Part shown: positions 37,687 through 46,933 of the stretch, one piece after another
How the letters are laid out: each line of letters begins with the position of its first letter
Numbering within the stretch: the first letter of the stretch is position 1
NCBI GenBank assembly: GCA_026004615.1
Contig: BPJM01000010.1
Location: 1 to 64,000, forward strand
Length of the DNA: 64,000 nt
Origin: Planctomycetota bacterium
GTDB lineage: Bacteria > Planctomycetota > J058 > J103
Direction of reading: 5' to 3'
Made by a program: the position numbers and the translations under genes
Notes under the pieces: model-generated
Database searches by the model: none
What the model saw: only the letters and a program-made list of their open reading frames with translations
What the model was told of the DNA's origin: nothing

Positions 37687-38465
37687 ATGCGCACGTGTCG
37701 AGCAGTGGTGGTGGCAGCGACGGCGGTTGTGCTGGCGGCGGTGGTGCCGGCAGCGCACGCCCGGCCGAACTGCCCTGAGTGCGGCCGCGAGCTCGCGGAC
37801 TCGTTCCGCTTCTGCCCGTTCGACGGCACCGCGCTCCCGCAGAACCGGACCTGCACCGCCTGCGCGCGCCCGATGGATGCGCAGTGGCGGTTCTGCCCCT
37901 ACGACGGCACGCGCCTGGAGCGCACGGGCGAACGCACCGCCCCGGTGGGCCCGCCCGCGGCCGGCCAGCCGCCGAGCTCGCCCGCGCCGGCGGGTGCGGT
38001 GGCGCCCGGGGCGGCGGGGGGCAGCCGCGGTGGCGCGGGGCCCCGCCGGCACCGCAGCCGCGCCGGCTGGCAACCCGCTCGATACCGTGGAAGCGCTGCT
38101 GGAAGCGGTGCGCGAGGGGGGAAGCGACCCGCATCCGCGGCCTGTACGACTGGGAGCGCTTCTTCGCGGAGCAGGACGAGCGGCGGGCTGCTGCCGCCGG
38201 CGAGCCGGCGGCAGGGCCCCGCACGCCTGCCGGCCCGGCGGAGCTCGAGGCCCGGATCGCGGCCTACATCCAGCGGTTGCTCGAGCGCGTGCGCCCGACG
38301 CTGGCACAGACCCGCCACCGCGTGACCGACGTCAAGCTCGACCGCTCCTCCGCCCGGCTGCGGGTGGAGATCCGCCGCCGCGACACCGCCGAGCTTGTGC
38401 AGAGCTACGACTTCTCGCTGGCGCACACCCCGAACGGCTGGCGCATCGTGCACATCGCGCCATAG
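37687..38465 (+). CDS. exported double zinc-ribbon protein with C-terminal NTF2-like domain (frameshifted as read)
   Basis: A signal peptide (1-25, cleavage after AHA) precedes two zinc ribbons: CPECGRELADSFRFCPFDG and CTACARPMDAQWRFCPYDG. A Pro/Ala linker follows. Two one-base insertions break the frame: one in the G/C runs within 38011-38044 and one in the G-run 38116-38121. The repaired product continues NPLDTVEALLEAVREGEA, then RIRGLYDWERFFAEQ, and ends at 38465 with TRHRVTDVKLDRSSARLRV and SLAHTPNGWRIVHIAP, which looks like an NTF2-like fold. Zinc ribbons outside the cytoplasm are unusual. A -10-like TACACT lies at 37650-37655. Confidence 0.6.
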
Positions 38466-38856
38466 GCGCAGCCGCCCGCAGCTTCCGCTCGCGCGCCAGG
38501 CGCGCACCGCCTCCCTGCCGAAGGACGCGGCGAGACGGCCCGCCGCCGCGCGCAGCGCCACCGCGCCGGCGCCCTTCGGGGCTTGTGGTCCTGCGCGGTC
38601 GCGCCGCTCTGCCCCGCGAGGCGAGCAGAGGGCAGAGCGAGGGCAAGCGGGGCAAGAGGGCACCGAAAGCGCAGCCGCCACCAGCAGACCGAGAGCGAAG
38701 GCGCCCCTGTTCTCGCTCTTTCGTGCGGGAAGAGGCCCGGCGGGAGGCACGGGGCCTCGCCACGGCTGTGTTCTTCATGCCCTCTCGGCGCCGCACTCCG
38801 CGCGAGCAGGCAGGCAGTAGCCTATGGTGCCCCGCCGGCGTCTTCTTCGCGCCCGC
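38466..38856. other. intergenic region between convergent genes, with a 9-bp hairpin
   Basis: These 391 bases hold no ORF that I can support in any frame. GCTCTGCCC (38606-38614) pairs with GGGCAGAGC (38630-38638) around a 15-base loop and might act as a terminator for one or both convergent genes. No T-tract follows. Confidence 0.35.
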
Positions 38857-39507
38857 TCAGGGCCGCAGCCCGCGTTCCTGCGCCTGCGCGTACTGCTCCA
38901 GGCGCCGCAGTGCCTGCTCGAGGTTGTGCGACATCGCGCCGTGCTGGCCGGCCTTGTCGATGGCTTCCTCGAGATAGCTCTTGGCGCGCGCGAACTCGCC
39001 CAGCCCGACGTGCACCTGCGCCAGGTAATAGTAGACGTTCGGCTCCCATGGCATGCGGTCGAGCGCGTACAACAGGTGGCCCTGTGCCGCCCGCAGATCG
39101 GCCAGCGTGCGCTCGTGCAGGGTGCGGGATTCCTCCAGCAGCCGCTCCGCCTCCTTGGCCTGGCCCTCCTGGCGCGCCGTGCGCGCGCGCATCTCGGCCT
39201 GCAGGGAGGCGACGCTGCTGCGCTGCGCGCGCACCACCAGCAACCGCCCCAGATCGTAGCGCAACAGCGACCAGGTGGGCTGCAGCCGCGCCGCGTCGTT
39301 GAGTCGCGCGATCGCGCCGTCCAGCTCTCCGGCGTTGAAGAGGTTGACCCCTTCCTGGTAGAGCTGCTTGGACTGCCGCGCGCGCTCGACAGGGTCGGTG
39401 GGAGGCGCCGAGCTGCACGCGCCCAGCCACACCACCGAGAGCCCCACCGCCAGCGCTCCGGCAACCGGCCGCTTCGCTGGCCTCGGCCCACGCCGCCCGC
39501 ACCCCAT
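38857..39507 (-). CDS. TPR lipoprotein
   Basis: A 216-residue lipoprotein: a signal peptide ending with LGAC (Cys31) is followed by tetratricopeptide-like helix pairs. These include RQSKQLYQEGVNLFNAGEL, then a central Arg/Glu coiled-coil insert, then EPNVYYYLAQVHVGLGEFA and KSYLEEAIDKAGQHG. It is probably a periplasmic scaffold. It is similar in layout to the two other TPR-type proteins at 40231 and 45600 but not a direct copy. The partner is unknown. Confidence 0.72.
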   Translation of the reverse strand: MGCGRRGPRPAKRPVAGALAVGLSVVWLGACSSAPPTDPVERARQSKQLYQEGVNLFNAGELDGAIARLNDAARLQPTWSLLRYDLGRLLVVRAQRSSVASLQAEMRARTARQEGQAKEAERLLEESRTLHERTLADLRAAQGHLLYALDRMPWEPNVYYYLAQVHVGLGEFARAKSYLEEAIDKAGQHGAMSHNLEQALRRLEQYAQAQERGLRP

Positions 39508-39704
39508 GACCCGCTCCTCCGCGTCGGTTGCGCCCCCCTGGGACGGCCCGCCGCCGTGCCGGGTTCACCGCCCGCCGGCGGTCCGCTCCAGCCAGACCCG
39601 AGGCTGCGCCGCGCCGGTCACCACCCGGTCACCGCCCCGTCACCGCGGCGCCACAACCCCCGCAACCGCCTCGCGCGGGCGGCCATACTTCGCAGCACAG
39701 CCGC

Positions 39705-40175
39705 TCAGCTCCCCGCGGCCAGCCACCGGCTGTCCGGCATCCGGTAGTCGTGCAGCTCCTCGGGCCGGAAATAGAGCTCCACCTCGCGTGCCGCCGACTC
39801 CGGGCTGTCCGAGCCATGGATCAGGTTGAACTGGTTCGAGATCCCGAAGTCGCCCCGGATGGTGCCCGGCGCCGCCTCGTAGCCGAACGTCTTGCCCATC
39901 ATCTGGCGCACGACGCTCACCGCGCGGAAGCCCTCCAGGCACAGGCACACGATCGGCCCGCTGGTGACGAACTCGACCAGCCCGTCGTAAAAGGGCTTGC
40001 CCCGGTGCTCGGCGTAGTGCGTCTGGGCGAGCTCGCGCGACACGCGCATCATCTTGAGGCCGACCAGACGCAGCCCCTTGTCCTCGAACCGCGACAGGAT
40101 GCGTCCGACCAGCCGCCGCTCCACCCCGTCCGGCTTGATGAAGACGAGCGTCCGCTCCAGCTGCTGCTCGGCCAC
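39705..40175 (-). CDS. ndk: nucleoside diphosphate kinase
   Basis: A 156-residue enzyme that exchanges the gamma-phosphate among NTPs through a phosphohistidine. It shows LVFIKPDGVERRLVG, the nucleotide-binding PGTIRGDFG and the active-site histidine in NLIHGSDSPESA. The standard N-V-x-H-G-S-D is here N-L-I-H-G-S-D, which keeps the catalytic His-Gly-Ser-Asp. The C-terminus is about 12 residues longer than usual. The start is GTG 40175 with GGAGG eight bases upstream and a good promoter just beyond. Confidence 0.93.
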   Translation of the reverse strand: MAEQQLERTLVFIKPDGVERRLVGRILSRFEDKGLRLVGLKMMRVSRELAQTHYAEHRGKPFYDGLVEFVTSGPIVCLCLEGFRAVSVVRQMMGKTFGYEAAPGTIRGDFGISNQFNLIHGSDSPESAAREVELYFRPEELHDYRMPDSRWLAAGS

Positions 40176-40206
40176 GCCACCATCCTCCCTCCAGCGGAAG
40201 CCCGCT

Positions 40207-40234
40207 ATCTTAGCGCCTGGCAGCTTCCCGTCAA
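40207..40234 (-). promoter_or_regulatory. sigma70-type promoter for ndk
   Basis: On the minus strand TTGACG (40234-40229), a 16-base spacer and TAAGAT (40212-40207) lie about 30 bases before the ndk start. It overlaps the as-read stop of the upstream gene, which favours the earlier alternative stop proposed for that gene. Confidence 0.65.
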
Positions 40235-41574
40235 CGGCTTTGTGACGCGGCCGCCAGCGCGCTCACCGCTCCTGGGATCCTCGGTTCGGTTCCCCTCGTG
40301 GCGGCTCTCCGTCCTGCGCGCGCGCCGGCTCCTGCTTCTCGAGCGGCTCTTGTCGTCCGGCGGCGGTCCCCGGCGGGGGGCGCCGTGGCGCCGCCCAGCT
40401 CGCTCTCCAGGTCGATCCGGGCGCGCTGGGCCTCGGCGAGCAGCCGCTCCAGCTCGCGGCGCGCGGCCACGGCCTCGCGGGCGGCGTGCTCGCTCGCGCG
40501 CTCGGCGGCGAGGCTGTGCAGCTCGGCGGCGAGCACGGGCGCGCCGGGATGGCGCGCGCCGAACTCCTCGGCGATCCGGCGCGCCTGCTCCGGCTCTTGC
40601 GCGCGCGCGATCGCTGCCCGCGCCAGCAGGTAGTGCGCGGCGGCGCTCTCCGGATGGGCGCGCAACAGCAGCGCCTGCCAGGCCGCGCGCGCTCGCTCCG
40701 GCACCGCGCCCGGCCCCGCGTGCGGCCGGCTGCTCAGCAGCAGCAGCGTCTCCGGCTCGTCCGGTGCTGCGATGAATGCCTCCAGCAGCGCCGCCCGCGC
40801 CTGCGCCGCACTGCCTGCGAGCTCGGCCGCAAGCGCGCGCCGGCGCGCCAGGCGGGCGAGCTCGCGGTAGAGCTGGGGCTGGCGCGCCGTGGCGTGCGCG
40901 TCGGCGGCGGCCCACAGGTGCGCCGCCGCGCGCTCGTGCTGCCCCTGCGCGAGCGCGCGCCCGGCCAGACCCAGGTGCACCGCAGCCAGCAGCCGGCGGG
41001 CCTCCGGATCGCCGGTCTCGCTGCCGGACGTGCCCTCGAGCTCTGCCAGCGCGCGCTCGAGCGCGCCCCTCCGATAGTGCGCGAGCGCCGCCGCCAGCGC
41101 GCGCTCTGCCCGCCGGCCGCGCCGCGCTCCCTGGGAGCTGGCCGGGTCGGTACGCGCCGCCCGAGCCAGCGCCTCGGCGCGCGCGCGCAGCCCGGGATCC
41201 GCGACCGCCAGCGCCCGCGCCGCCTCCGCCAGTGCCAGCGCGCGCCCGCGCCTGCCGGTCTCGAACTCGCGCGCTGCCAGCTCCAGATAGCGCGCCGGAT
41301 CGGCCGGCGCCTCGGCCAGCACCGCGTCCCAGTCCGGCAGGCGCGCGACCGCAACCGCCTCCGCCCCCGGCGTGCCCTCGTGCTGCTGCAACACCCCCTG
41401 GGCGGCGTCACGGCTCGCGCAGCCGGCTCCGCCGGGCGCGCCCGCGAGCGCCGCCACCGCCAGGAGCGCGAGCCCCAGCCGGCGCCCGCGCGCCCGCCGC
41501 ACCCGGCCGCTCAGGGCGCGTGCAGTCCGTACGCGCCCCGCCCGCGCCCGTTCGCCGTGCAGGCCCGATTCCAT
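40231..41574 (-). CDS. TPR/HEAT-like helical-repeat lipoprotein with coiled-coil tail
   Basis: A protein of about 447 residues. The start ATG 41574 follows AAAAGAGG. The lipobox GAGC ends a signal peptide of about 53 residues with a basic N-region. The rest is almost entirely helix, rich in Ala, Arg, Glu and Leu (for example DPARYLELAAREFETGRRG), consistent with tetratricopeptide-type repeats. A coiled coil (EARRELERLLAEAQRARIDL-like) precedes an Arg-rich tail. In the alternative frame the tail becomes acidic (AAGRQEPLEKQEPARAQDGE) and stops at 40263; one extra C in the G/C run 40375-40380 would explain this. Function unknown. Confidence 0.6.
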   Translation of the reverse strand: MESGLHGERARAGRVRTARALSGRVRRARGRRLGLALLAVAALAGAPGGAGCASRDAAQGVLQQHEGTPGAEAVAVARLPDWDAVLAEAPADPARYLELAAREFETGRRGRALALAEAARALAVADPGLRARAEALARAARTDPASSQGARRGRRAERALAAALAHYRRGALERALAELEGTSGSETGDPEARRLLAAVHLGLAGRALAQGQHERAAAHLWAAADAHATARQPQLYRELARLARRRALAAELAGSAAQARAALLEAFIAAPDEPETLLLLSSRPHAGPGAVPERARAAWQALLLRAHPESAAAHYLLARAAIARAQEPEQARRIAEEFGARHPGAPVLAAELHSLAAERASEHAAREAVAARRELERLLAEAQRARIDLESELGGATAPPAGDRRRTTRAAREAGAGARAGRRAATRGTEPRIPGAVSALAAASQSR

Positions 41575-41626
41575 GGTCGCGGCCTCTTTTGCCGCCCCGC
41601 CCCGTCGGCGGCAGCGCGCGAGGCCG

Positions 41627-41655
41627 ACTATAGAGCGGCCCCGGCGGCGGCGCAA
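41627..41655 (-). promoter_or_regulatory. sigma70-type promoter for the 41574 lipoprotein
   Basis: On the minus strand TTGCGC (41655-41650), a 17-base spacer and TATAGT (41632-41627) lie about 50 bases before the ATG at 41574. Confidence 0.55.
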
Positions 41656-41806
41656 CGTTCCGCCGCCACGCGGTGTTGCGCCTGCACGCCTTGCATGGGG
41701 CTCGTGCCGCACACTACCATCCCCGGAGGCGAGCGCACACCGGGCGAGCGCACCGCCAGACGGCCCGGTGCTGCATCTCCGGCAGCGGTGGGAAGGACGA
41801 CACGCG

Positions 41807-43084
41807 ATGCTGCCCGAGGCGAGCGGCGGCGAGACGGCCTACCGCCATCCGCTGGGCTGGTACACCCTGCAGCGGCCGGCGGACTGGCGGCTGCTGCCCG
41901 CCAACCGCCCCGGCGACCTGTTGCAACTCGCTGCCCCCGACGGAGATGCCGTCGCCTCGGTCTCGGTCAGCCGCTCCTCCGGTCTGGCCTTCCCGCCTGC
42001 GAGTCTGGACCTGCTGCGGCGCTCGCTGCCGGGCATGTGCGTGCTGAGCGAATCCGCGGTCGAGGGCGCGCGCGACGGAATGCAGTATGCACGCCGCGAC
42101 GAGCTGCTCGGCCGCAAGCAGCCATGGTGGTGCTTCTGGCGCCGTTCCGAGCCGGTGAGCTGGCTGACCACCGCGTGTTTCACCCGCGGCACCCTCATGG
42201 CCGTGGTGGCCGTCCATCTCGAACCCCACCGTGCGATGCGCCACCGCCCGGCGGTGGAGAGCCTGCTGGCCTCGCTGCGGCTGGCGGCGAACCCGGCGCC
42301 GAGCCCCGAGGAGTTCATCGCGAGGCTCGTCGAGCTGGCGCGCCTGCGCTACCCGGCGCGCCGGATCGCTGCGGGCGAGGAGGGTCTCACGCTCGTGGTC
42401 GATGGCGCGCGCATCACGCTCGATGACGCCTACCAGGCGGTGCTCGACGGACAGCGCACCGCGCCGGTGGCCTACCGGGGCCTGCTGGGTGCGATCGCGG
42501 TCCTCCGGCCCGGGGGCCAGCGGCTGGAGGAGGTGGAGCACCGGCTGCTACCCGTCATCAAGCCGCGCTGGTGGTTGGAGCGCGTGGACGCCCAGACCCG
42601 AGCCGCAGACCGCTTGCTGCGGCTGCCGTTCCCCAACGACACGGCGCTGGTGTTCGCGGTCGACTACACCGCGGCCATGCGGTTCGTGACGGTGGAGGAG
42701 GCGGAGCGCTGGGAGCTGCCCCCCAAGCTCATGGTGCGCGTGGCGCGACGTAACCTCCAGGCGCTGCGGGCCGAGCTGCCGCTGCGGGGTGTGCTCGGGC
42801 AGAGGGGCGAGCTGCGCGCGGTGCTCATCCAGGCCGGCGACGGGTACGACGCGGCCCGGATCCTCCTGCCCGGGCTGCGCGAGAAGCTGCGCGAGCACCT
42901 GGGCGAGGACTTCCTGGTCGCGGTTCCCCATCGCGACCTGCTGCTCGCCTTCACCGAGCACGAGCCGCAGGTGCGGGAGCAGCTCGTCGAGTACGTCCGC
43001 CAGCAGGCGCGCTCGCGCCCCCACCCGATCACGGACCGGCTGTTCCGGCTCAGCGCCGCCTGGGTGACCGCAGCCGAGGTGTGA
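41807..43084 (+). CDS. DUF1444-like protein of unknown function
   Basis: A 425-residue soluble protein. The first 150 residues are a beta-rich domain (HPLGWYTLQRPADWRLLP) containing a Trp-rich loop (RKQPWWCFWRR). The second part (from about 165) matches the layout of DUF1444: FIARLVELARLRYPARR, then ITLDDAYQAVLDGQ, LLPVIKPRWWLERV, PFPNDTALVFAVDY and a late MVRVARRNLQALRAELP with VAVPHRDLLLAFTEHEP. The family has no known activity. No signal peptide. GGAAGGA lies about ten bases before ATG 41807. Confidence 0.6.
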   Translation: MLPEASGGETAYRHPLGWYTLQRPADWRLLPANRPGDLLQLAAPDGDAVASVSVSRSSGLAFPPASLDLLRRSLPGMCVLSESAVEGARDGMQYARRDELLGRKQPWWCFWRRSEPVSWLTTACFTRGTLMAVVAVHLEPHRAMRHRPAVESLLASLRLAANPAPSPEEFIARLVELARLRYPARRIAAGEEGLTLVVDGARITLDDAYQAVLDGQRTAPVAYRGLLGAIAVLRPGGQRLEEVEHRLLPVIKPRWWLERVDAQTRAADRLLRLPFPNDTALVFAVDYTAAMRFVTVEEAERWELPPKLMVRVARRNLQALRAELPLRGVLGQRGELRAVLIQAGDGYDAARILLPGLREKLREHLGEDFLVAVPHRDLLLAFTEHEPQVREQLVEYVRQQARSRPHPITDRLFRLSAAWVTAAEV

Positions 43085-43180
43085 ATACGAGGGCGGGCGC
43101 TGCCCGCCCGGCTGCGCCCTGTTCGGCGCCTCGCCCGCGCCTGCCCGGCGCGCCGGGCAGGCGCCGCGCACCCACAGCCG

Positions 43181-43209
43181 TTGCGTCCGGCACGGACCTG
43201 CTCTACAGT
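43181..43209 (+). promoter_or_regulatory. possible sigma70-type promoter for the 3-hydroxyacyl-CoA dehydrogenase
   Basis: TTGCGT (43181-43186), a 17-base spacer and TACAGT (43204-43209), followed by a leader of about 40 bases that ends with GAGGAGGAG before GTG 43255. Confidence 0.5.
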
Positions 43210-43254
43210 GCGCGCGAGCGCAAGCCAGAGGCGGCGAGAGGAGGAGCAGACCCC

Positions 43255-44124
43255 GTGACGGAAGCATTGCGGATCGAGCGCGTGCTGGTGATCGGAGCCG
43301 GTACCATGGGCGCCGGCATCGCACAGGTGCTGGCCCAGGCGGAGCTGCAGGTGGCGCTGGCCGACATCGACCCCGAGGCGCGCCAGCGTGCACTCGGCAC
43401 GATCGAGCGGGGGCTCCGGCTCGCCGCCGCCAAGGGCTGGCTGGGCAACCGGGATCCGGCGGCGCTGCTCGAGCGGGTGCGCCCGGTAGGCTCGGTGGCG
43501 GAGGAAGCGGCTGGCGCCGACCTGGTGATCGAGGCGGTGCCGGAGCGGATGGACCTCAAGCGCGAGATCTTCGCCGAGCTGGGCCGGCACTGCCAGCCGC
43601 ACGCACTGCTCGCCACCAACACCTCCTCCCTGCCGGTGACCGCGATCGCCGGCGCGAGCGGGCGCCCGGAACGGGTGCTGGGGCTGCACTTCTTCAACCC
43701 GCCACCGCTCATGCCCCTGGTCGAGATCGTGCGCGGCGAACGCACCGCCGAGGAGGCGGTCGAGGCGGCACGGGCCTTCGTCACCCGCCTCGGCAAGGAG
43801 CCCATCGTCGTGCGCGACGTGCCGGGCTTCGCCACCAGCCGGCTCGGCCTGGCCCTCGGCCTGGAGGCGATGCGGATGGTCGAGGAAGGGGTCGCCAGCC
43901 CGGCCGACATCGATCGCGCGATGGAACTGGGCTATCGCCACCCGATGGGACCGCTGAAGCTGACCGACCTGGTGGGGCTGGACGTGCGGCTGGACATCGC
44001 GGAGACGCTGCACCGCGAGCTCGGCGAGCGCTTCCGCCCGCCGCAGATCCTCAGGCGCATGGTCCGCGCCGGCAAGCTCGGCCGCAAGAGCGGCGAGGGG
44101 TTCTATCGCTACGACGCGCCCTGA
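43255..44124 (+). CDS. 3-hydroxybutyryl-CoA dehydrogenase
   Basis: A 289-residue NAD(P)-dependent 3-hydroxyacyl-CoA dehydrogenase that interconverts acetoacetyl-CoA and 3-hydroxybutyryl-CoA in butyrate, polyhydroxyalkanoate or fatty-acid metabolism. The N-terminal Rossmann motif is VLVIGAGTMGAGIAQV. The active-site region is LLATNTSSLPVT with the His-containing LGLHFFNPPPLMPLVE. The C-terminal domain has GYRHPMGPLKLTDLVGLD and ends GKLGRKSGEGFYRY. Length fits stand-alone enzymes such as Hbd/PaaH. The start is GTG 43255 after GGAGGAG. It is not beside other beta-oxidation genes. Confidence 0.9.
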   Translation: MTEALRIERVLVIGAGTMGAGIAQVLAQAELQVALADIDPEARQRALGTIERGLRLAAAKGWLGNRDPAALLERVRPVGSVAEEAAGADLVIEAVPERMDLKREIFAELGRHCQPHALLATNTSSLPVTAIAGASGRPERVLGLHFFNPPPLMPLVEIVRGERTAEEAVEAARAFVTRLGKEPIVVRDVPGFATSRLGLALGLEAMRMVEEGVASPADIDRAMELGYRHPMGPLKLTDLVGLDVRLDIAETLHRELGERFRPPQILRRMVRAGKLGRKSGEGFYRYDAP

Positions 44125-44256
44125 GCCGCTGCCGCGCCCCGGCGCCCGAGCACGCGCTCTCGCACGCCGGCGTCGGCCCGCCGGGCTACACTCGAGCTGC
44201 GGCGGTTTTTGTGCCGCCGGCCCCGCAACCGCGCCGCCGTTCGGGGAGGGTGCGCG

Positions 44257-44919
44257 ATGGCAGCTGGCAGTGCCGCCGGGTGGCTGGCAGCAGGCACCGA
44301 GCAGCGATTCGGCGCCATCCTGGCGGATCCGCCCTGGCAGTTCAGCAACCGCACCGGCAAGGTCGCACCGGAGCACCGGCGGCTGCGCCGCTACCGGACG
44401 CTGTCGCTCGAACAGATCGCCGCCCTGCCCGTCGCCGCCCTCGCGGCCCCGCGCAGCCACCTCTACCTCTGGGTGCCCAACGCGCTGCTGCCCGCCGGAC
44501 TCGCCGTGATGGAGGCCTGGGGCTTTCAGTACAAGACGAATCTGGTCTGGCACAAGATCCGCAAGGACGGCGGTCCCGACGGCCGCGGGGTGGGGTTCTA
44601 CTTCCGCAACACGACCGAGCTGGTGCTGTTCGGCGTCCGCGGCCGGCTGCGGACGCTCGCCCCCGGGCGCCGCCAGGTCAACATCATCCGGACGCGCAAG
44701 ATGGAGCACTCCCGCAAGCCGGAGGGGCTCTACGAGATCATCGAGGCGTGCAGCCCCGGGCCGTATCTGGAGCTGTTCGCCCGCGGGCGGCGCCGGGGCT
44801 GGGTCCAGTGGGGCGACGAGGTGGAGGGTTACGCTCCGCACTGGCCCACCTATGCCTACTGCAGCGCCAGCGCCGCGGCGCCGCGCGGGCCGTCGCCCGC
44901 GCTCGGCCGGGCCCGCTGA
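44257..44919 (+). CDS. MT-A70 family adenine methyltransferase
   Basis: A 220-residue S-adenosylmethionine-dependent N6-adenine methyltransferase. The catalytic DPPW motif is at ILADPPWQFSN. Next are YRTLSLEQIAALPV, SHLYLWVPNALLP, YKTNLVWHKIRKDG and RNTTELVLFGVRG. The SAM-binding end is SRKPEGLYEIIEACSPGPYLELFARGRR. The protein has only the catalytic domain and could modify DNA or RNA. The start ATG 44257 has GGGGAGGG upstream. Relatives are frequent in phages and restriction contexts, but no restriction enzyme or mobility gene is nearby, so it is an orphan methylase. A -10-like TACACT lies at 44187-44192. Confidence 0.85.
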   Translation: MAAGSAAGWLAAGTEQRFGAILADPPWQFSNRTGKVAPEHRRLRRYRTLSLEQIAALPVAALAAPRSHLYLWVPNALLPAGLAVMEAWGFQYKTNLVWHKIRKDGGPDGRGVGFYFRNTTELVLFGVRGRLRTLAPGRRQVNIIRTRKMEHSRKPEGLYEIIEACSPGPYLELFARGRRRGWVQWGDEVEGYAPHWPTYAYCSASAAAPRGPSPALGRAR

Positions 44920-45063
44920 CCTGCTCGAAGCCAGCCGTCGCGGCGGGCGAAGTGGCTTCTGGCTCGGCGCCCTCCGCCGCCCGCATGGTGAGGACTCTGT
45001 GCCCGCTCCGCGCGGCGTGCCTGCGCACCGCCGGCGGAGCCAGGGCCGGACACGCGGGCGGAC

Positions 45064-45366
45064 TCAGCCCTTGGGGGGCACCAGCTCGTCGACACGCGCG
45101 CGGGCGCGCGCCTTTCCCTCCTCGCCCTGGTACCAGAGCGCGTTGACCTCGATCCAGACCTTCTGGTCCGCGGGCACGGCCTCGTTCTCGAAGATGGCCT
45201 CGACCGGACAGACCGGCTCGCACGCCCCGCAGTCGATGCACTCGTCGGGGTCGATGTACAGCATGCGGTCCTGGCCGTCCTCGAAATGGATGCAGTCGAC
45301 CGGGCACACCTCGACGCAGGACTGGTCCTTGACGTCCACGCAGGGAGAGGTGATCGAGTAGGCCAT
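45064..45366 (-). CDS. fdxA: seven-iron ferredoxin ([3Fe-4S][4Fe-4S])
   Basis: A 100-residue electron carrier. The cysteine pattern (SPCVDVKDQSCVEVCPVDC, then CIDCGACEPVCP) matches ferredoxins in which the first motif carries the 3Fe cluster and the second the 4Fe cluster. Acidic surface segments (HFEDGQDRMLYIDPDE) are also typical. The C-terminal WIEVNALWYQGEEGKA agrees with the family. The start ATG 45366 was chosen because it begins MAYSITSPC; the longer upstream frame is Arg-rich. GGAGGAG lies upstream. The redox partner is unknown. Confidence 0.9.
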   Translation of the reverse strand: MAYSITSPCVDVKDQSCVEVCPVDCIHFEDGQDRMLYIDPDECIDCGACEPVCPVEAIFENEAVPADQKVWIEVNALWYQGEEGKARARARVDELVPPKG

Positions 45367-45599
45367 CGCGCCGGGTTCTCCTCCGCTGTCCGAGCCGGTA
45401 CGCGGGCGGCGCCGTGCCGTACGGCCCCGCACACTGGATCGAGGGCATTATACCGGAGCCCCCCCCGAGCCAGCGGCCAGCTGCCACGCGCCCCCCTGCC
45501 GGCCCGTCCGCGCCGCCCGCACGCGCCAGAGCCCCGTTGCCATGGCGCCAGCCCGGCGCGCCCTCGCGCCGTGGCCGTCCGGAACCGGCTCCTGCCGAT

Positions 45600-46722
45600 C
45601 TAGAATCCGCCGTCCTCGGGCGGCGGGCCGTCGCCGGGCTGGCCCGGGGGCGAGGAAGGCGCCGGTCCGCTCGCAGCGCCGCCATACCAGCCATCGACCA
45701 GCGCCCCCAGCTCGTCCGCTCGCTGCTGTGCCCCCTGCAGGTCCTTGCGCGCGAGCACCGCAGCGATCTGATCGACGCGGCCCCGCAGGTCATCGAGCTG
45801 AGCACTGCTGAGCGTGGGGGTGACGCGCAGGCTCGCGAGGAAGTTCTTGAAATAGCGCAGCACGCTGTCGGCGGTCCGGCCCCCGCGGCCGGCCACCAGG
45901 CGGGTGGCGCGGGCATAGGCGCGGATCGCCTCATCGGCCTCCCCCTTCTTCTCGTGGGCGACCGCCCGCTGGAAGTGCGCGGAGTAGTTCTCGGGAATCA
46001 GCTCCGCGCACTTCTCGTAGAAGAAGATCGCCTTGTCGTAGTCGCCCTTGCGGAAGAACACGAACCCGAACGATCGCAGCACGTAATACTGCTGGCTGGG
46101 GCTGAGGTCCGGTTCGCTGCGGACATAGCGCGCCACCTCCTCCAGCTGCGCGCGGTCGAAGGTGGAGAGGCTGGTCGTGAACTCCTGGTTGATGATGCGC
46201 TCGCGGATGGTGCTGGAGCCGGCCTTGGACGGGTCGATCTTCACGATCTCGCGCGCGACCTTGCGGACCTTCTCCTCCACCGAGCGGACCGACTCGGCAC
46301 GGGTGGGCGGGGGCGCCGCCTCCACGGCGGCCTTCACTTCCGCCTCCGAGGCCGTGCCCCCCTCGCGCACGCCCAGGAAGTAGTACTTGTCGCCGCGCTT
46401 GTCGATCTTGAAGACCTTGTGGCAGTCCTCCGTGATCGCGTCCGGGGTGATGATCTCCTTGTCGTCGGAGAGGTGGAAGTAGGCCTCGATCGTCTCCTTC
46501 TTGACGAGCTGGCCGCTGGCGCAGTCGTACGTCTCGAGGATGACCTCCTTGAGCTCGGCTCCCACGTCCGGGTCGAAGTGGAGCACCTTGCCCTTGTTGT
46601 AGACGACGATCTGGCCCGGGGCCTGCGCCCGTGCGAACGGCGCGGGGCGCAAGCGCGAGCAGCATGGCGGCGGCCCACGTGATGGCGTGGCAGGCAGCGA
46701 GCTTCCGGCTGGCACACGACAT
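45600..46722 (-). CDS. exported TPR protein (frameshift in the signal peptide as read)
   Basis: A protein of about 373 residues when repaired. The frame from ATG 46722 (GAGGAG upstream) encodes a signal peptide MSCASRKLAACHAITW and MLLALAP. The mature protein (from PGQIVVYNKGKVLHFDP) is one frame over, so one extra base occurs in the G-run 46644-46647; the join gives a signal-peptidase site ending AQA. The mature part has a beta-rich region (EAYFHLSDDKEIITPDAI), a coiled-coil, then tetratricopeptide pairs (SFGFVFFRKGDYDKAIFFYEK, AHFQRAVAHEKKGEADEAI) and a Pro/Gly C-terminus. Lys-rich composition differs from its neighbours. Function unknown. Confidence 0.68.
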
Positions 46723-46897
46723 GGGCGGCTCCTCGCTCTCTGGCGTTGCCGGCGGCGGCGCCCTGGCCTGCCCTCGCGCCGCCGCGCGCATCATAGTTAT
46801 AGGGCCGGAGCGGCCGCGATGGCAACGCGATGGGCTGCGCCGGCGGGGGCGACGACACTCGCTAACCCGAAGAGCTGGAGCCGGGCCGCCGGCCTGG

Positions 46898-46927
46898 TTG
46901 CACCACCGCCAGGGCCTCGCATAGGAT
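46898..46927 (+). promoter_or_regulatory. possible promoter giving a leaderless tail-tube-like transcript
   Basis: TTGCAC (46898-46903), an 18-base spacer and TAGGAT (46922-46927). The ATG at 46934 lies where transcription should begin, so the mRNA would be leaderless or nearly so. The AGGA in the -10 could alternatively be the ribosome site of a longer transcript. Confidence 0.4.
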
Positions 46928-46933
46928 TCCCCC

